64,000 bases of DNA from Alteromonas aquimaris (lineage in GTDB: Bacteria; Pseudomonadota; Gammaproteobacteria; Enterobacterales; Alteromonadaceae): contig NZ_JAPFRD010000005.1 in assembly GCF_026183695.1 (NCBI RefSeq), positions 484,688-548,687 on the forward strand. The letters are read 5' to 3'. The notes beneath the pieces are model-generated. The model worked only from the letters and a program-made list of their open reading frames with translations. It ran no database searches and was not told where the DNA came from. Positions 27,632 through 37,046 of this stretch are shown one piece after another. Made by a program: the position numbers and the translations under genes. How positions within the stretch are numbered: the first letter of the stretch is position 1; each line of letters begins with the position of its first letter.

Positions 27632-28655
27632 TCTGTACCTCTTGATGCGACATTGCGGCGACGTTTTCTAGCGTCGTTAGTGCCTTGCCCGCTTGCAGAG
27701 TCGACATGGCTAATTCTGTCCCTTCCTTAAATGAAGTGACTTTGTCAGTTAACTTTAGTAGGGCAGCGCAATTCATCGCAATAGCAGCGCGATGTGCTTC
27801 TTGACCTTCGCCAGCTAACGCTGCGCGGATCATCCTATAATTATCGGCAGGGTCGCCACCTTCGATGGCACTTATGGGATACTGGGATAAACCAAAATCA
27901 GCAGGAGTTACCTGAAGACGGCGGATGTCACCATGTTCCAGATCGAAAATAATAGATTCACCATGTAGTGCCAGCTCATCCAAACCGTTGCCATGAATAA
28001 TCATTGCTCGATGCTGACCGAGTAACATGAGTGTTTGCGCATATTTTTCCAATAGGTCGGGGCTGTATACGCCGAAAAGTCCGTGACTTGGCCCGGCGGG
28101 GTTGGCTAGAGGGCCAAGAATATTAAAGATTGTGCGGGTTTTAAGCTGTGCTCGAACGGAAGCGGCATGACGCATTCCTGCGTGGTAAACAGGCGCATAC
28201 AGAAAACAAAAATTTGCCTCGTCCAAACATTTTCTCGCCAGTGATGGGGGCATTTCTAACTCGATACCGCATTCCCGAAACAGATCCGCGGAACCCGATC
28301 GGCTAGAAACGCTACGATTGCCATGTTTGGCTACTTTTACGCCACAGGCTGCTGCTAATACCGCAGCAGCACTGGAGATATTGATTGTGTTATGGCCATC
28401 CCCTCCTGTTCCAACGACATCGGCGAACGGATAATCAGGAGTGGGAAAGGGGGTTGCATTCGAAATCATTGCATTCACTGCGCCCGCAATTTCATCAGCA
28501 GATTCAGTCTTGATCTTCAGCGCGGTTAATACAGCAGCAAGTAATGTGTCAGGCTGTTCCCCATGCATGATGCTGTTAAACAGCGAAAATGATTGCGCTT
28601 GGGTTAAACTTTCCTGGGCAAACAATTTGTCCAGGATGGGAGAAGCATCAAGCAT
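27624..28655 (-). CDS. trpD: anthranilate phosphoribosyltransferase
   Basis: Transfers phosphoribose from PRPP to anthranilate. The 343 residues show the PRPP/glycine loop VGTGGDGHNTINISS at about 81-95, KHGNRSVSSRSGSAD, and the LGPLANPAGP block. TrpG is a separate gene here, unlike the TrpGD fusion of E. coli. It overlaps trpG by 8 bp and trpCF by 8 bp. Confidence 0.97.
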   Translation of the reverse strand: MLDASPILDKLFAQESLTQAQSFSLFNSIMHGEQPDTLLAAVLTALKIKTESADEIAGAVNAMISNATPFPTPDYPFADVVGTGGDGHNTINISSAAAVLAAACGVKVAKHGNRSVSSRSGSADLFRECGIELEMPPSLARKCLDEANFCFLYAPVYHAGMRHAASVRAQLKTRTIFNILGPLANPAGPSHGLFGVYSPDLLEKYAQTLMLLGQHRAMIIHGNGLDELALHGESIIFDLEHGDIRRLQVTPADFGLSQYPISAIEGGDPADNYRMIRAALAGEGQEAHRAAIAMNCAALLKLTDKVTSFKEGTELAMSTLQAGKALTTLENVAAMSHQEVQNA

Positions 28656-29262
28656 GGTTAAACTCCTTTGAAGTTAGAAAGAGGATACTTTGCGTAAGCA
28701 ACTTACTGCCCGTAGCCGTCAGGATCGATTCGGGATGAAACTGAAACCCCAACATATTATCTTCTTCAGCCAGCACAGCCATGGGATTATCCTCGTAGTG
28801 AGCAATACATTGCAGGGTGGGTGGTAACGTGGTGGCGACAAGCGAATGATAGCGTGCCACCACTAGCGGTTGCGGAAGATTTTTAAACGCTCCCGTACCA
28901 TCATGCTCGATAGCTGAAGCTTTGCCGTGCATCACGTGCTTGGCACGTCCTACTACTCCGCCATAATGCTCTACAATGGCTTGATGACCAAGACATATCC
29001 CGAGTACAGGGAATCGTCCCGCGACTTTGGTTAACAACTGCGGAACACACCCGGCCTGATGAGGCGCGCCAGGTCCTGGTGAAAGCATTAGTAACACTGG
29101 CTTTTGCACTGCCTTTTCCTGCATCTTCGCGTGTATATGCTCGGCATCAACGGTGTTTCGATAGATAATTAACTCAAAGTCCAATGCGCGTAATTCGTCT
29201 ACCAGGTTGTATGTAAATGAATCCACATTGTCGATAAGGAAAATACAAACGTTGTGGTCCAT
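28648..29262 (-). CDS. trpG: anthranilate synthase glutamine amidotransferase subunit
   Basis: Class I glutamine amidotransferase supplying ammonia to TrpE. The 204 residues show SPGPGAP near 61, nucleophile Cys90 in LGICLGHQ, and the His-Glu of the triad in FHPES. The GTG/ATG start overlaps the trpE stop (TGATG), so synthesis of the two subunits is coupled. Confidence 0.97.
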   Translation of the reverse strand: MDHNVCIFLIDNVDSFTYNLVDELRALDFELIIYRNTVDAEHIHAKMQEKAVQKPVLLMLSPGPGAPHQAGCVPQLLTKVAGRFPVLGICLGHQAIVEHYGGVVGRAKHVMHGKASAIEHDGTGAFKNLPQPLVVARYHSLVATTLPPTLQCIAHYEDNPMAVLAEEDNMLGFQFHPESILTATGSKLLTQSILFLTSKEFNHA

Positions 29263-30857
29263 CAGGCCGCTCCCTCTGCATGGTTAGTGGCTTGAACCGC
29301 ACTGATGACTGCCTGCGCCTTGCTACGTGTTTCATCAGCTTCTGCCTGAGGATCCGAATCATACACGACCCCTGCTCCTGCTTGTATATAGGCGATCTGG
29401 TTACGCACAAAAGCAGAACGAATTACAATGCAGGTATCCATATCACCCTGTCCATTGATATAGCCGACCGCACCGCCGTAGCTGCCGCGTCTTTTTCGCT
29501 CAACGTTACGGATCAGCGCTGCCGCGCTTATTTTGGGAGCGCCCACTAACGTGCCCATGTTCATACAAGCCTGGTACGCATGTAACGCATCAAGGTCGTT
29601 CCTCAATTGGCCGACTACCCGTGAGACCAGATGCATAACGTGGGAATAGCGATCCACCTTTAACAAATCTTTGACGAAACGACTACCCGGTTCACTCACC
29701 TTAGCGACATCGTTGCGCGCCAAATCCACCAGCATAATATGCTCTGCCTTTTCTTTGTCATCGTTGCGCAAATCAAGTTCAATTCGACTGTCCAAATCAG
29801 CATTGATGCTGCCGTCAGGCCTCTTTCCACGCGGTCGGGTACCAGCAATTGGGTATATTTCCACCTGATTAGTGTGCTTCTCATACTTTAGCGCCGATTC
29901 GGGTGATGCACCAAAAATAACAAAGTCGCTGTCCTGTAAATAAAACATATAGGGGCTGGGGTTGGATAGTTTTAATTGGGCGTAAGATTGACGAGGCGAA
30001 GGGCAGGGAAGTGAAAAAGTTCGCGAAGGGACCACCTGAAAAATGTCCCCAGCCAGTATGTGCTCTTTAAGATTTAACACATCTCGCTTGAAGGTGACGT
30101 CTGACTTATCAACGTTAACCTCTGGTGATACATGAGCCCCACAAGCCACTTGGGTCTCTGAAAGGGTTAACTGGTGAAGTTGTTGATCTATATTTTCAAG
30201 TTTCTGCGAAATTGAAAAATAGCTTTGCGCTACATTCCTGCCGCTGAATACACTACCCAGAAGTTCTGTTTCCTGCGTCTTATGATTGGTGATAAGTAAG
30301 GTTTCTGCCAGGTAAAATACGTAGTCCGGACAGGTGTTTTCACTGGCTTCCACCGTGGGCAGCTTTTCACATGTAGCCAACAGGTCGTAAGCAAATGCAC
30401 CTCCTAAAAACACCGCATGAGGATGAGTGCGCAATGCGGTTAATGAGTGTAAGAGCGTTCTTAAGCCATCAAAAACACTCACTGCCTTTAAGCGGCTGTC
30501 CTCGTCGCAATCTGTTGGCGCTTCCGGCATCGTGAGTCTTACCGATAGTTCATTTTCTTCAACAGATACGCCCTCTGGACAATGTTGCTTGAATAAGGGT
30601 AAGACGCTTAATCCATTCTCACTTAGCGCCTCACAGGTGATGATATGGCCATTACATTCGAGTCTTAAGGCTGCATCTACGAGCAGCAGACTTTGTAATT
30701 CATCCTTACTTTCAATTTCAGCCGATTCAAGCAATAACGAAGGCTTGTTATCGTCACAGAGCATTTCAAACGCTTGCAGAGGGTCGTTTATATACGGGCA
30801 AGGTCGCATGATGGTTTCTACCATCCCGGGTTGATCGCCTAACTCGGCTAAACTCAT
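29262..30857 (-). CDS. trpE: anthranilate synthase component I
   Basis: Converts chorismate to anthranilate with TrpG; the first committed step. The 531 residues have the N-terminal regulatory domain with the LLES motif (about 42-45), which in Salmonella and E. coli forms the tryptophan feedback site, so the enzyme is probably inhibited by tryptophan. The chorismate-binding half is intact: PIAGTRPRG, DLARND, SGSRFV-like and the AGAGVVYDSDPQAE end. A CAGGAG site lies just upstream of the start. It is preceded by a leader peptide and an attenuator. Confidence 0.97.
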   Translation of the reverse strand: MSLAELGDQPGMVETIMRPCPYINDPLQAFEMLCDDNKPSLLLESAEIESKDELQSLLLVDAALRLECNGHIITCEALSENGLSVLPLFKQHCPEGVSVEENELSVRLTMPEAPTDCDEDSRLKAVSVFDGLRTLLHSLTALRTHPHAVFLGGAFAYDLLATCEKLPTVEASENTCPDYVFYLAETLLITNHKTQETELLGSVFSGRNVAQSYFSISQKLENIDQQLHQLTLSETQVACGAHVSPEVNVDKSDVTFKRDVLNLKEHILAGDIFQVVPSRTFSLPCPSPRQSYAQLKLSNPSPYMFYLQDSDFVIFGASPESALKYEKHTNQVEIYPIAGTRPRGKRPDGSINADLDSRIELDLRNDDKEKAEHIMLVDLARNDVAKVSEPGSRFVKDLLKVDRYSHVMHLVSRVVGQLRNDLDALHAYQACMNMGTLVGAPKISAAALIRNVERKRRGSYGGAVGYINGQGDMDTCIVIRSAFVRNQIAYIQAGAGVVYDSDPQAEADETRSKAQAVISAVQATNHAEGAA

Positions 30858-30883
30858 TTACTGTTACTCCTGAATCATGAAAC

Positions 30884-30914
30884 AAAAAAAGGCCCGTTAA
30901 AAACGGGCCTTTTT
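30884..30914 (-). terminator. trp operon attenuator
   Basis: On the minus strand GGCCCGTT and AACGGGCC (30909-30902 and 30898-30891) form an 8-bp stem with a three-base loop, extended by A-T pairs and followed by seven T. It lies between the leader peptide gene and trpE. A GCGGGC segment just after the leader stop (about 30947-30942) can pair with the GCCCG of the terminator's left arm, giving the alternative antiterminator. Confidence 0.92.
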
Positions 30915-30947
30915 CTAAAAAACACACACCAATGCATGCTCCGCCCG

Positions 30948-31010
30948 CTATGAGAGGGAGTGCCACCACCAGTTAGTTAAAGTCATTGAAGAGACCGGGG
31001 TCGATTGCAT
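30948..31010 (-). CDS. trpL: trp operon leader peptide
   Basis: A 20-codon open frame on the minus strand encoding MQSTPVSSMTLTNWWWHSLS with three consecutive Trp codons at 14-16 and a TAG stop 34 bp before the attenuator stem. This is the classical arrangement of ribosome-mediated trp attenuation: when charged tRNA-Trp is scarce the ribosome stalls at the Trp codons and the antiterminator forms. Start may be the first ATG (31010) or the internal ATG at codon 9. No TrpR-like operator was recognised upstream. Confidence 0.92.
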   Translation of the reverse strand: MQSTPVSSMTLTNWWWHSLS

Positions 31011-31125
31011 GGTTATTAAATACCTAATTCTAAAAAATGAATAAACGGGGTTAGGATCCAAGGCGCTAAGCACGTATACTGTTATTTCTTACTTTTCACT
31101 ATTAGAAGAAAACAAAAAGCTACTC

Positions 31126-31998
31126 GTGTCAACCGATAATTTGCGTAAACAGTTAAAAATTGATCTTCATAGTCATACTCAGTTTTCTGATGGACACCTT
31201 ACGCCTGAAGAATTAGTTACGCGTGCGCATACTATGCAAATAGATGTTCTGGCTATTACCGATCATGACACAGTTGCCGCACTTGATAGTGCGCGAAAGT
31301 TCCAATCCACGCAGAAGCGTCAACTTACCATTGTGGATGGGGTAGAAATATCCTGTAGCTGGCATGGGTTTGATATTCATGTGGTAGGTCTTAATTTCGA
31401 TCGGACGCACCCTGATTTACAACGTTTTTTGACGAACCAAGCGGTCATTCGTCGGGAACGTGCATTCAAAATAGGTGAGAAGTTAGCAAAGTGTGGTTTT
31501 GAAGGTGTAACAGAGAAAGCCTTGATTCTAGCAGGACGAGGCCAGGTCACCCGCGCACATTTTGCCAGAGTGTTGGTCGCTGATTTTCAAATAGCCTCAA
31601 TCGATACCGTGTTTAAAAAGTATTTGGGTAAAGGGAAACGGGCTTTTTATAAAGCTCGCTGGCCCGAAATCGCACAAGCCGTCGACGTGATTCATCGAGC
31701 GGGTGGCCAGGCTGTATTAGCTCATCCCGCCCATTATGATATGACGACTAAATGGTTACGTAGATTAGTACATGATTTTAGCGAAGCTCAGGGAGATGCT
31801 ATAGAAACGGCATCACCTGGGATCTCCGCAGACAAACGCCGAATCATTCATGAGTTAGTAAAAGAACACCATTTACTGGCGTCCGCTGGCTCAGATTTTC
31901 ACTTTCCTTCGCGATGGACGGAGCTGGGAAGGAATCTACTCATTGATGACGCGTTAACGCCAATCTGGCATAATTGGAACATTACCCACTCTGGATAA
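31126..31998 (+). CDS. rnm: PHP-domain phosphoesterase (RNase AM, YciV/TrpH)
   Basis: Metal-dependent PHP hydrolase of 290 residues, orthologous to E. coli Rnm (YciV/TrpH), known as a 5'-3' exonuclease trimming rRNA 5' ends and acting on 3',5'-nucleotide bisphosphates. Metal motifs are visible: DLHSHTQFSDG near 13, ITDHDTV near 43, EISCSW near 73, LAHPAHY near 203 and a late GSDFHFP. It starts at GTG 31126. It is divergent from the trp operon, as in E. coli, and heads an operon with yciO. Confidence 0.94.
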   Translation: MSTDNLRKQLKIDLHSHTQFSDGHLTPEELVTRAHTMQIDVLAITDHDTVAALDSARKFQSTQKRQLTIVDGVEISCSWHGFDIHVVGLNFDRTHPDLQRFLTNQAVIRRERAFKIGEKLAKCGFEGVTEKALILAGRGQVTRAHFARVLVADFQIASIDTVFKKYLGKGKRAFYKARWPEIAQAVDVIHRAGGQAVLAHPAHYDMTTKWLRRLVHDFSEAQGDAIETASPGISADKRRIIHELVKEHHLLASAGSDFHFPSRWTELGRNLLIDDALTPIWHNWNITHSG

Positions 31999-32002
31999 TC
32001 TT

Positions 32003-32623
32003 ATGAGTCAGTATTTTGTAATTCACCCTGATAACCCTCAGCAACGCTTAATTAATCAAGCCTGTGACCTTATTCGGCAAGGTGAGGTGGTGGTCTACCC
32101 TACCGACTCAGGATATGCAATAGGTTGTCAGATGGATGATAAAAAAGCCCTGGACAAACTTTGCATGGTTAGACGCATTGATATCGAACACCAGTTTACC
32201 TTGATGTGTCGAGATATGTCTGAATTGTCAGTATATGCAAAGGTGGATAACACGGTTTTCCGACTGGTGAAGAACAACACCCCTGGGCCTTACACGTTTA
32301 TTCTCAAAGCAACACGGGAAGTGCCGAAACGTCTGCAGAACCCCAAACGCAAAACTATTGGTATGCGCGTTCCCAGTAACAATATTGCCCAGCGTCTGCT
32401 TGAAGCGCTTGACGAGCCCATGATGTCGACATCGCTGATATTACCCGGGGAAACGATGGCCGAGTCTGATCCTGAAGAAATACGTTCTAAGCTGGAGAAA
32501 CGCGTAGGACTTATAATTGACGGTGGCAGTCTCGGTGAACAACCTACCACTGTGGTAGATTTATCAGAAGATGAACCTGTTATTGTGCGAGAAGGGGCAG
32601 GGGATACGTCGCCGTTTCTATGA
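32003..32623 (+). CDS. yciO: YciO, Sua5/YciO/YrdC family protein
   Basis: A 206-residue protein of the family that includes the threonylcarbamoyl-AMP synthase TsaC. It matches E. coli YciO in length and in blocks such as SQYFVIHPDNPQQRLINQA, VVYPTDSGYA, FTLMCRDMSELS, KTIGMRVPSN and PTTVVDL. YciO itself has only weak or unproven TsaC-like activity. It lies 4 bp after rnm and overlaps scpA by 4 bp. Confidence 0.95.
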   Translation: MSQYFVIHPDNPQQRLINQACDLIRQGEVVVYPTDSGYAIGCQMDDKKALDKLCMVRRIDIEHQFTLMCRDMSELSVYAKVDNTVFRLVKNNTPGPYTFILKATREVPKRLQNPKRKTIGMRVPSNNIAQRLLEALDEPMMSTSLILPGETMAESDPEEIRSKLEKRVGLIIDGGSLGEQPTTVVDLSEDEPVIVREGAGDTSPFL

Positions 32624-33486
32624 GTGAGTATGCGTCGGACGAACAGGTCCAGGAAGTGACGCCAGAGCAGGCGCCGTCCTTATCTGAACCGGTACAGCAA
32701 CCATTGCCGTTGGCATTTATTAACGGTGAAGCGTTAATAGAGAAACCGCAGGATTTATACATACCGCCTGACGCTCTTGAGGTCATTCTTGAAGCGTTTG
32801 AAGGTCCGCTAGATTTACTGCTTTACCTTATCCGCAAACAAAAGTTCGACATCACCACGTTACCTGTTGCTCAGATTACCAGCCAGTATATGGAATACGT
32901 AGAAGTGATGAAATCAGTCAAGCTGGAATTGGCTGCTGAATATTTGTTAATGGCCGCTATTCTGGCGGAAATAAAATCCAGACTTCTGTTACCGCGTCGA
33001 GCCGACGACAATGAAGATGAAGAGGATCCGCGTGCAGAGTTAATTCGGCGCTTAAAAGAATATGAAGTGGTGAAAAAGGCCGCTCAGGAATTGGACGAGC
33101 AGCCACGCCTGGAAAGAGATATATTTTTATGTGAGGTGATGCTGGATGATGCGGTGCAGCCCATCAAAATTTCACCGAGCGTAAGTCTGCAGGAGCTCGT
33201 ACTGGCTTTTAGTCATGCAGTAAAACGTGCAGCAGCGTTCGAGCACCATACCATAGAGCGCGAATCTTTAAGCACGCGAGAACGCATGGCGGCAATTTTA
33301 GCATCCTTGTGCGAACACGAATTTAGCCCTCTGGAAAGATTGTTTACGGTTAACGAGGGTAAACCCGGGGTAGTGGTGTCTTTTCTGGCTATTTTAGAGC
33401 TGGTTAAAGAGCAGTTAATCATTTGCATTCAGGCAGGGCCTTACAGCAAGATTCATGTTAAATTAGGCAGCCATGAAAAAGATTAA
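32620..33486 (+). CDS. scpA: segregation and condensation protein A
   Basis: Kleisin-like subunit that forms the SMC-ScpA-ScpB condensin. The 288 residues include the N-terminal FEGPLDLLLYLIRKQKFDI block near 55, the YLLMAAILAEIKSRLLLPR segment and a C-terminal winged-helix-like region. It begins within the yciO stop (ATGA) and overlaps scpB by 14 bp. The first 45 residues are a variable acidic extension. Confidence 0.95.
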   Translation: MSEYASDEQVQEVTPEQAPSLSEPVQQPLPLAFINGEALIEKPQDLYIPPDALEVILEAFEGPLDLLLYLIRKQKFDITTLPVAQITSQYMEYVEVMKSVKLELAAEYLLMAAILAEIKSRLLLPRRADDNEDEEDPRAELIRRLKEYEVVKKAAQELDEQPRLERDIFLCEVMLDDAVQPIKISPSVSLQELVLAFSHAVKRAAAFEHHTIERESLSTRERMAAILASLCEHEFSPLERLFTVNEGKPGVVVSFLAILELVKEQLIICIQAGPYSKIHVKLGSHEKD

Positions 33487-34063
33487 TCACCAGCAATTAA
33501 AACAGCTTGTTGAAGCAACCATATTTGTTGCTCAAAAGCCGGTTTCAGAAAGCTTGTTAAGGGACACTGTACTGTCAGGATTCTCGGTGAGTGATCGTGC
33601 CTTAAGCAAAGTATTAAAAGAGCTTCATTTGGATTATCAGCCGCGTGGTATCCAACTGGTTAAAGTTGCAGGGGGTTATCGTTTTCAGTCATTGGACAGT
33701 CTAAGTCCTTTCTTAAGTCTTTTATGGCAAGAAAGTGCTCCCAAGTACTCACGGGCAATGATGGAAACGCTAGCACTGATTGCGTACCGTCAGCCCATAA
33801 CCCGGGGTGAAATTGAGCAAATACGTGGTGTAGCAGTCAGCAGTAATATAATGAGAACCCTGACCGAAAGAGGTTGGGTGCGCAGTGTTGGTCACAAAGA
33901 AGTGCCCGGTCGTCCGGCGCTATACGCTACGACCACCGCCTTTTTAGATTATTTTTCATTAGCTTCGTTGGCAGAGCTGCCATCTGCTGACGCATTTGAT
34001 GCCCTGGCCCAGCAGCATACTGATCAGGGCAAAGCGAATCACGTATTAACAGAGGCGACGTAG
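33473..34063 (+). CDS. scpB: segregation and condensation protein B
   Basis: The 196-residue partner of ScpA, with tandem winged helices. Typical blocks are LVEATIFVAQKPVS, GYRFQS, and the ETLALIAYRQPITRGEIEQIRGV segment near 101, then GRPALYATT. It overlaps scpA by 14 bp, so they are translated together, and precedes rluB by 50 bp. Confidence 0.95.
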   Translation: MKKINHQQLKQLVEATIFVAQKPVSESLLRDTVLSGFSVSDRALSKVLKELHLDYQPRGIQLVKVAGGYRFQSLDSLSPFLSLLWQESAPKYSRAMMETLALIAYRQPITRGEIEQIRGVAVSSNIMRTLTERGWVRSVGHKEVPGRPALYATTTAFLDYFSLASLAELPSADAFDALAQQHTDQGKANHVLTEAT

Positions 34064-34113
34064 AACAGCATTCTTATCGTCTTCATTATTTTGAATAAAG
34101 AGCCAAATCATCA

Positions 34114-35040
34114 ATGAGCGAAAAATTACAAAAAGTTCTGGCAAATCAAGGTTTAGGGTCCCGTCGGGAGATGGAGCGCTGGATCGACGAAGGGCGGGTG
34201 TCAGTAGATGGTAAAGTAGCCAGCCTGGGAGATCGGGTAGAAGCTACTGCACAAATTCGAGTGGATGGACACCTGTTGTCGCGCCAGACTGAGAAACCTG
34301 TTTGTCGGGTGTTAATGTACAACAAACCGGAAGGTGAAATTTGTACGCGTCATGATGAAGAGGGTCGAGCAACCGTTTTTGAACGCTTACCTACTATCCG
34401 CCTTGGCCGCTGGATAGCGGTGGGCCGTTTAGATATTAACACGAGTGGTTTATTGCTGTTTACCAATGATGGTGAATTGGCCAATCGCCTGATGCATCCC
34501 AAATGCGAAGTGGAAAGAGAATATGCGGTACGGGTTTTTGGAGAGGTCAGCCAGGAAACGTTAAATACCCTTCAGAAAGGGGTGCAGCTAGAAGACGGAG
34601 AAGCGAAGTTTACCAGCATCAAGGCGCGTCCGTCTGATGAAGACAGTATGAACCACTGGTATAACGTCACATTATCAGAGGGTAAAAATCGTGAGGTGCG
34701 ACGTTTATGGGAGTCGCAAGGGGCACAAGTTAGCAGACTTATTCGGGTTAAATACGGCACCATAGAATTACAAAAGCGACTGCCGCAGGGTGCATGGGTA
34801 GAATTGCCTTTGGATGAAGTCAACTCGCTGCGTAAGTTAGTTCAGCTTCCTGACGAAAAAGACAGCCTGGTAGATGCACGTCAGAACAAGCTTGATCACG
34901 CGCGCCTTAGCCGGATGCGTCGTTCAGTCAAAAAGCACCGTACTCGCAACGCAGAAGGCAAGACGAAACAAGCCGCCAAGGCCTTCGAGCACACCACAAC
35001 GCCTCGTAAAAACGATAAAAAGAGAAGAAAACCACGCTAA
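34114..35040 (+). CDS. rluB: 23S rRNA pseudouridine(2605) synthase RluB
   Basis: RsuA-family pseudouridine synthase of 308 residues. An S4 RNA-binding domain (about 3-60, [19 protein letters not shown]) is followed by the catalytic domain with the Asp motif in [18 protein letters not shown] near residue 110. [12 protein letters not shown] is the family signature later on. The last 50 residues are Lys/Arg-rich, as in other RluB proteins. It ends the scpAB-rluB run; the order rnm-yciO-...-rluB is shared with E. coli. Confidence 0.95.
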   Translation: MSEKLQKVLANQGLGSRREMERWIDEGRVSVDGKVASLGDRVEATAQIRVDGHLLSRQTEKPVCRVLMYNKPEGEICTRHDEEGRATVFERLPTIRLGRWIAVGRLDINTSGLLLFTNDGELANRLMHPKCEVEREYAVRVFGEVSQETLNTLQKGVQLEDGEAKFTSIKARPSDEDSMNHWYNVTLSEGKNREVRRLWESQGAQVSRLIRVKYGTIELQKRLPQGAWVELPLDEVNSLRKLVQLPDEKDSLVDARQNKLDHARLSRMRRSVKKHRTRNAEGKTKQAAKAFEHTTTPRKNDKKRRKPR

Positions 35041-35091
35041 ATAACTCGTAGAACCTTCGCGGGTTTCTTACTTTATTTAAAGGATTTAATT

Positions 35092-35682
35092 TTGCAATAT
35101 CTCGAAGCCCAGCTTGCCTTCATACGGGAACTGGATCTACTTAAAGGCGTTCATCGTCAAGCGCTAATCAAATGCGATAGCAACCGCCAGGAAAATAGTG
35201 CTGAACACAGTTGGCATATTGCGCTTACCGCTATCGTACTGCAAGAGTATGCTGAAGAAGAAATTGATATCAACCGTGTGGTGCAAATGCTGCTAATTCA
35301 TGACGTGGTAGAAATTGATGCGGGTGATACGTTTGCTTTCGCTGATATAGCTGACTTGAATGCACAAGAAGAGAAAGAGCTTAACGCTGCCCACCGCATT
35401 TTCGGTTTATTACCTGAAGCACTGTCGCAAACAATGCTTAGCTTATGGCTGGAGTTTGAAAAAGCGGAAACTGCTGACGGTCGTTTCGCCAAAGCCATCG
35501 ATCGTATTCTGCCGTTAATACAGAATGTGCAGAATGAAGGGGGCAGTTGGGCAAAACATCAAATCAAAAAATCGCAAGTGCTTGCCAGAAATCAGTATTT
35601 GAAAGATCTGGCCCCCAAGCTGTGGGACTACGCTCAACAACAAATAAATATCGCTATGAATAAAGGATGGATAACGGAGTAG
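35092..35682 (+). CDS. HD-domain phosphohydrolase (YfbR/HDDC2-like)
   Basis: A 196-residue HD-superfamily protein. Metal ligands are apparent: ENSAEHSWH with His39, HD pair His70-Asp71 in LLIHDVVEIDAGDTF, and a late Asp in FAKAIDRILPLI. This pattern fits the 5'-deoxynucleotidase (YfbR/HDDC2) group, so dephosphorylation of dNMPs is likely but not certain. Translation starts at TTG 35092 with AAAGGA 7 nt upstream; no nearby ATG is in frame. Confidence 0.9.
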   Translation: MQYLEAQLAFIRELDLLKGVHRQALIKCDSNRQENSAEHSWHIALTAIVLQEYAEEEIDINRVVQMLLIHDVVEIDAGDTFAFADIADLNAQEEKELNAAHRIFGLLPEALSQTMLSLWLEFEKAETADGRFAKAIDRILPLIQNVQNEGGSWAKHQIKKSQVLARNQYLKDLAPKLWDYAQQQINIAMNKGWITE

Positions 35683-35800
35683 TTGACCTGACGCCTCAAT
35701 CAGCATCTGAATTTAAAAAGTAGAAGCGTATTTAGGCGTCAGTAGGATAAGTGACAGGCCAAAGTGGGTAGCATTCGGGTTTTATTGAGTAAGTTTTTAT

Positions 35801-36574
35801 TTAATCGCTAGGTAGACAAGTCCTGTTACTAAGAAAATCATGGCTTCTTTTAATGGCAATAATCTCTTGCCGATAGCGGTCTAAAAAGTCGTTAAACTTT
35901 TTAAGAATATCCTGGTGACGTATAGTCGACATATGATAGCTAAATTGTGTTTGCGGAATGCGTCTGGAGATTTTGACGTTACTCTGATCGTACCCCAGCT
36001 CTTTAACCTGATATTGAATAGCGCTATATTCAACATTTAAACCATCGACCATTTCGTTCATCAGCATCCTGGTAAGCACTTTTAAGGAAGCGTCAGAAAT
36101 GAGCTCGACCTCGCCCTTCTCTATACTTTTTCGCCAGCGTCGAGAAGGTGTGAATCCATGTAAAATACCAATGCTTTTTATTGCACTTTGGCTCTTATCT
36201 ATATTTTTTGCCAGCACCACCGTAGATTCGCAAAGAAGTAACACTGGAGCGCTATAAATGAGTTCAGGTTGCAGCGATTGTGACCACACAGGGTGATCTG
36301 GGATACGCAAGTCGATATTCCCCTCGTCAAACCAGGCGGTAAAGCGATGTATAGGGAGAGGGATAAATTCAATATTTATTCCTTCCGTACGTGCAAACAG
36401 ATTTAAAATACTCGCCAGAACACCCTTGTTTTCGCGAGCTTGAAAGTTCTGTAAAGGGTAATAAGATACGTCCTCGACCCCAATGCGATAAATAGGTTTT
36501 ATCTCGGCTTTGACAGTACCCACCAGCACAAGATGGCTAATCAATATAAAAATCAGTTTTTTGCGCACGAACAT
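35801..36574 (-). CDS. periplasmic solute-binding protein-like protein
   Basis: A 257-residue exported protein (signal peptide to about Ala23) with the general pattern of family 3 amino-acid-binding proteins: an early YRIGVEDVSYYPLQNF strand, GVLASILNLFARTEGI helix, and FDEGNIDLRIPD. No transporter permease or ATPase is nearby, so it may be a sensor or an orphan binding protein rather than an ABC component. Ligand unknown. Confidence 0.75.
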   Translation of the reverse strand: MFVRKKLIFILISHLVLVGTVKAEIKPIYRIGVEDVSYYPLQNFQARENKGVLASILNLFARTEGINIEFIPLPIHRFTAWFDEGNIDLRIPDHPVWSQSLQPELIYSAPVLLLCESTVVLAKNIDKSQSAIKSIGILHGFTPSRRWRKSIEKGEVELISDASLKVLTRMLMNEMVDGLNVEYSAIQYQVKELGYDQSNVKISRRIPQTQFSYHMSTIRHQDILKKFNDFLDRYRQEIIAIKRSHDFLSNRTCLPSD

Positions 36575-36802
36575 AGGGTGAGGACGGCTCCTTCACGACG
36601 GGATTAAAAATAGCGTGGATCTCATCAGACTACATCGACGTAGCATTCTTTACATCTAATATAGCTCATTATTTCGTTAACAACATAGAAGGGCTAAATG
36701 GAAGCAATGCTATCGGACGACGTGTGAACGTTTAGTCTCAAAAGCCACTACGCCAGACAACTTGTGCTGTACGCAGGGGAGGTTGGCTACAGGCATAATG
36801 AT
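36575..36802. other. non-coding region upstream of the aldo/keto reductase relic
   Basis: No intact gene. The sequence may contain further unrecognisable remains of the reductase whose C-terminal part is visible at 36803-37012. Confidence 0.35.
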
Positions 36803-37012
36803 ACTGCCTCAATGGCTCTTGCATGGCTTAGAGATTAAAAAATATATAGTATACCTTCATCCATCGACAGAGCACATTTGCAACATAACTATAATTCCCA
36901 TGCAATTGACCTTAGTTCTAAAGATGTTGCAAGGATAAATGAATTGGATAACGGAAAGCGTATAGTCGACCCAGATTTTGTTTCTGGGGGGATTAAATCA
37001 GGTTGGGATTAG
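36803..37012 (+). pseudogene. aldo/keto reductase C-terminal relic
   Basis: In one forward frame the sequence reads TASMALAWLRD, a stop, KIYSIPSSIDRAHLQHN, then AIDLSSKDVARINELDNG, KRIVDPDF and a final GWD before a stop. This follows the C-terminus of DkgB-type 2,5-diketogluconate reductases (ALAW, IPSS...R..L, D...I..LD.G.R.V.P, WD). The in-frame stop at about codon 12 and the absence of the barrel's first two thirds show it is a relic. Confidence 0.8.
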
Positions 37013-37046
37013 TGGGGTGAGTTATTGACCTTATAAGGAACGCAGG

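Noticed and set aside
30966..30984. AGTTAGTTAA-type sequence resembling a TrpR operator
   Set aside because: It lies inside the leader peptide coding region, downstream of any promoter, and matches the operator only partly.
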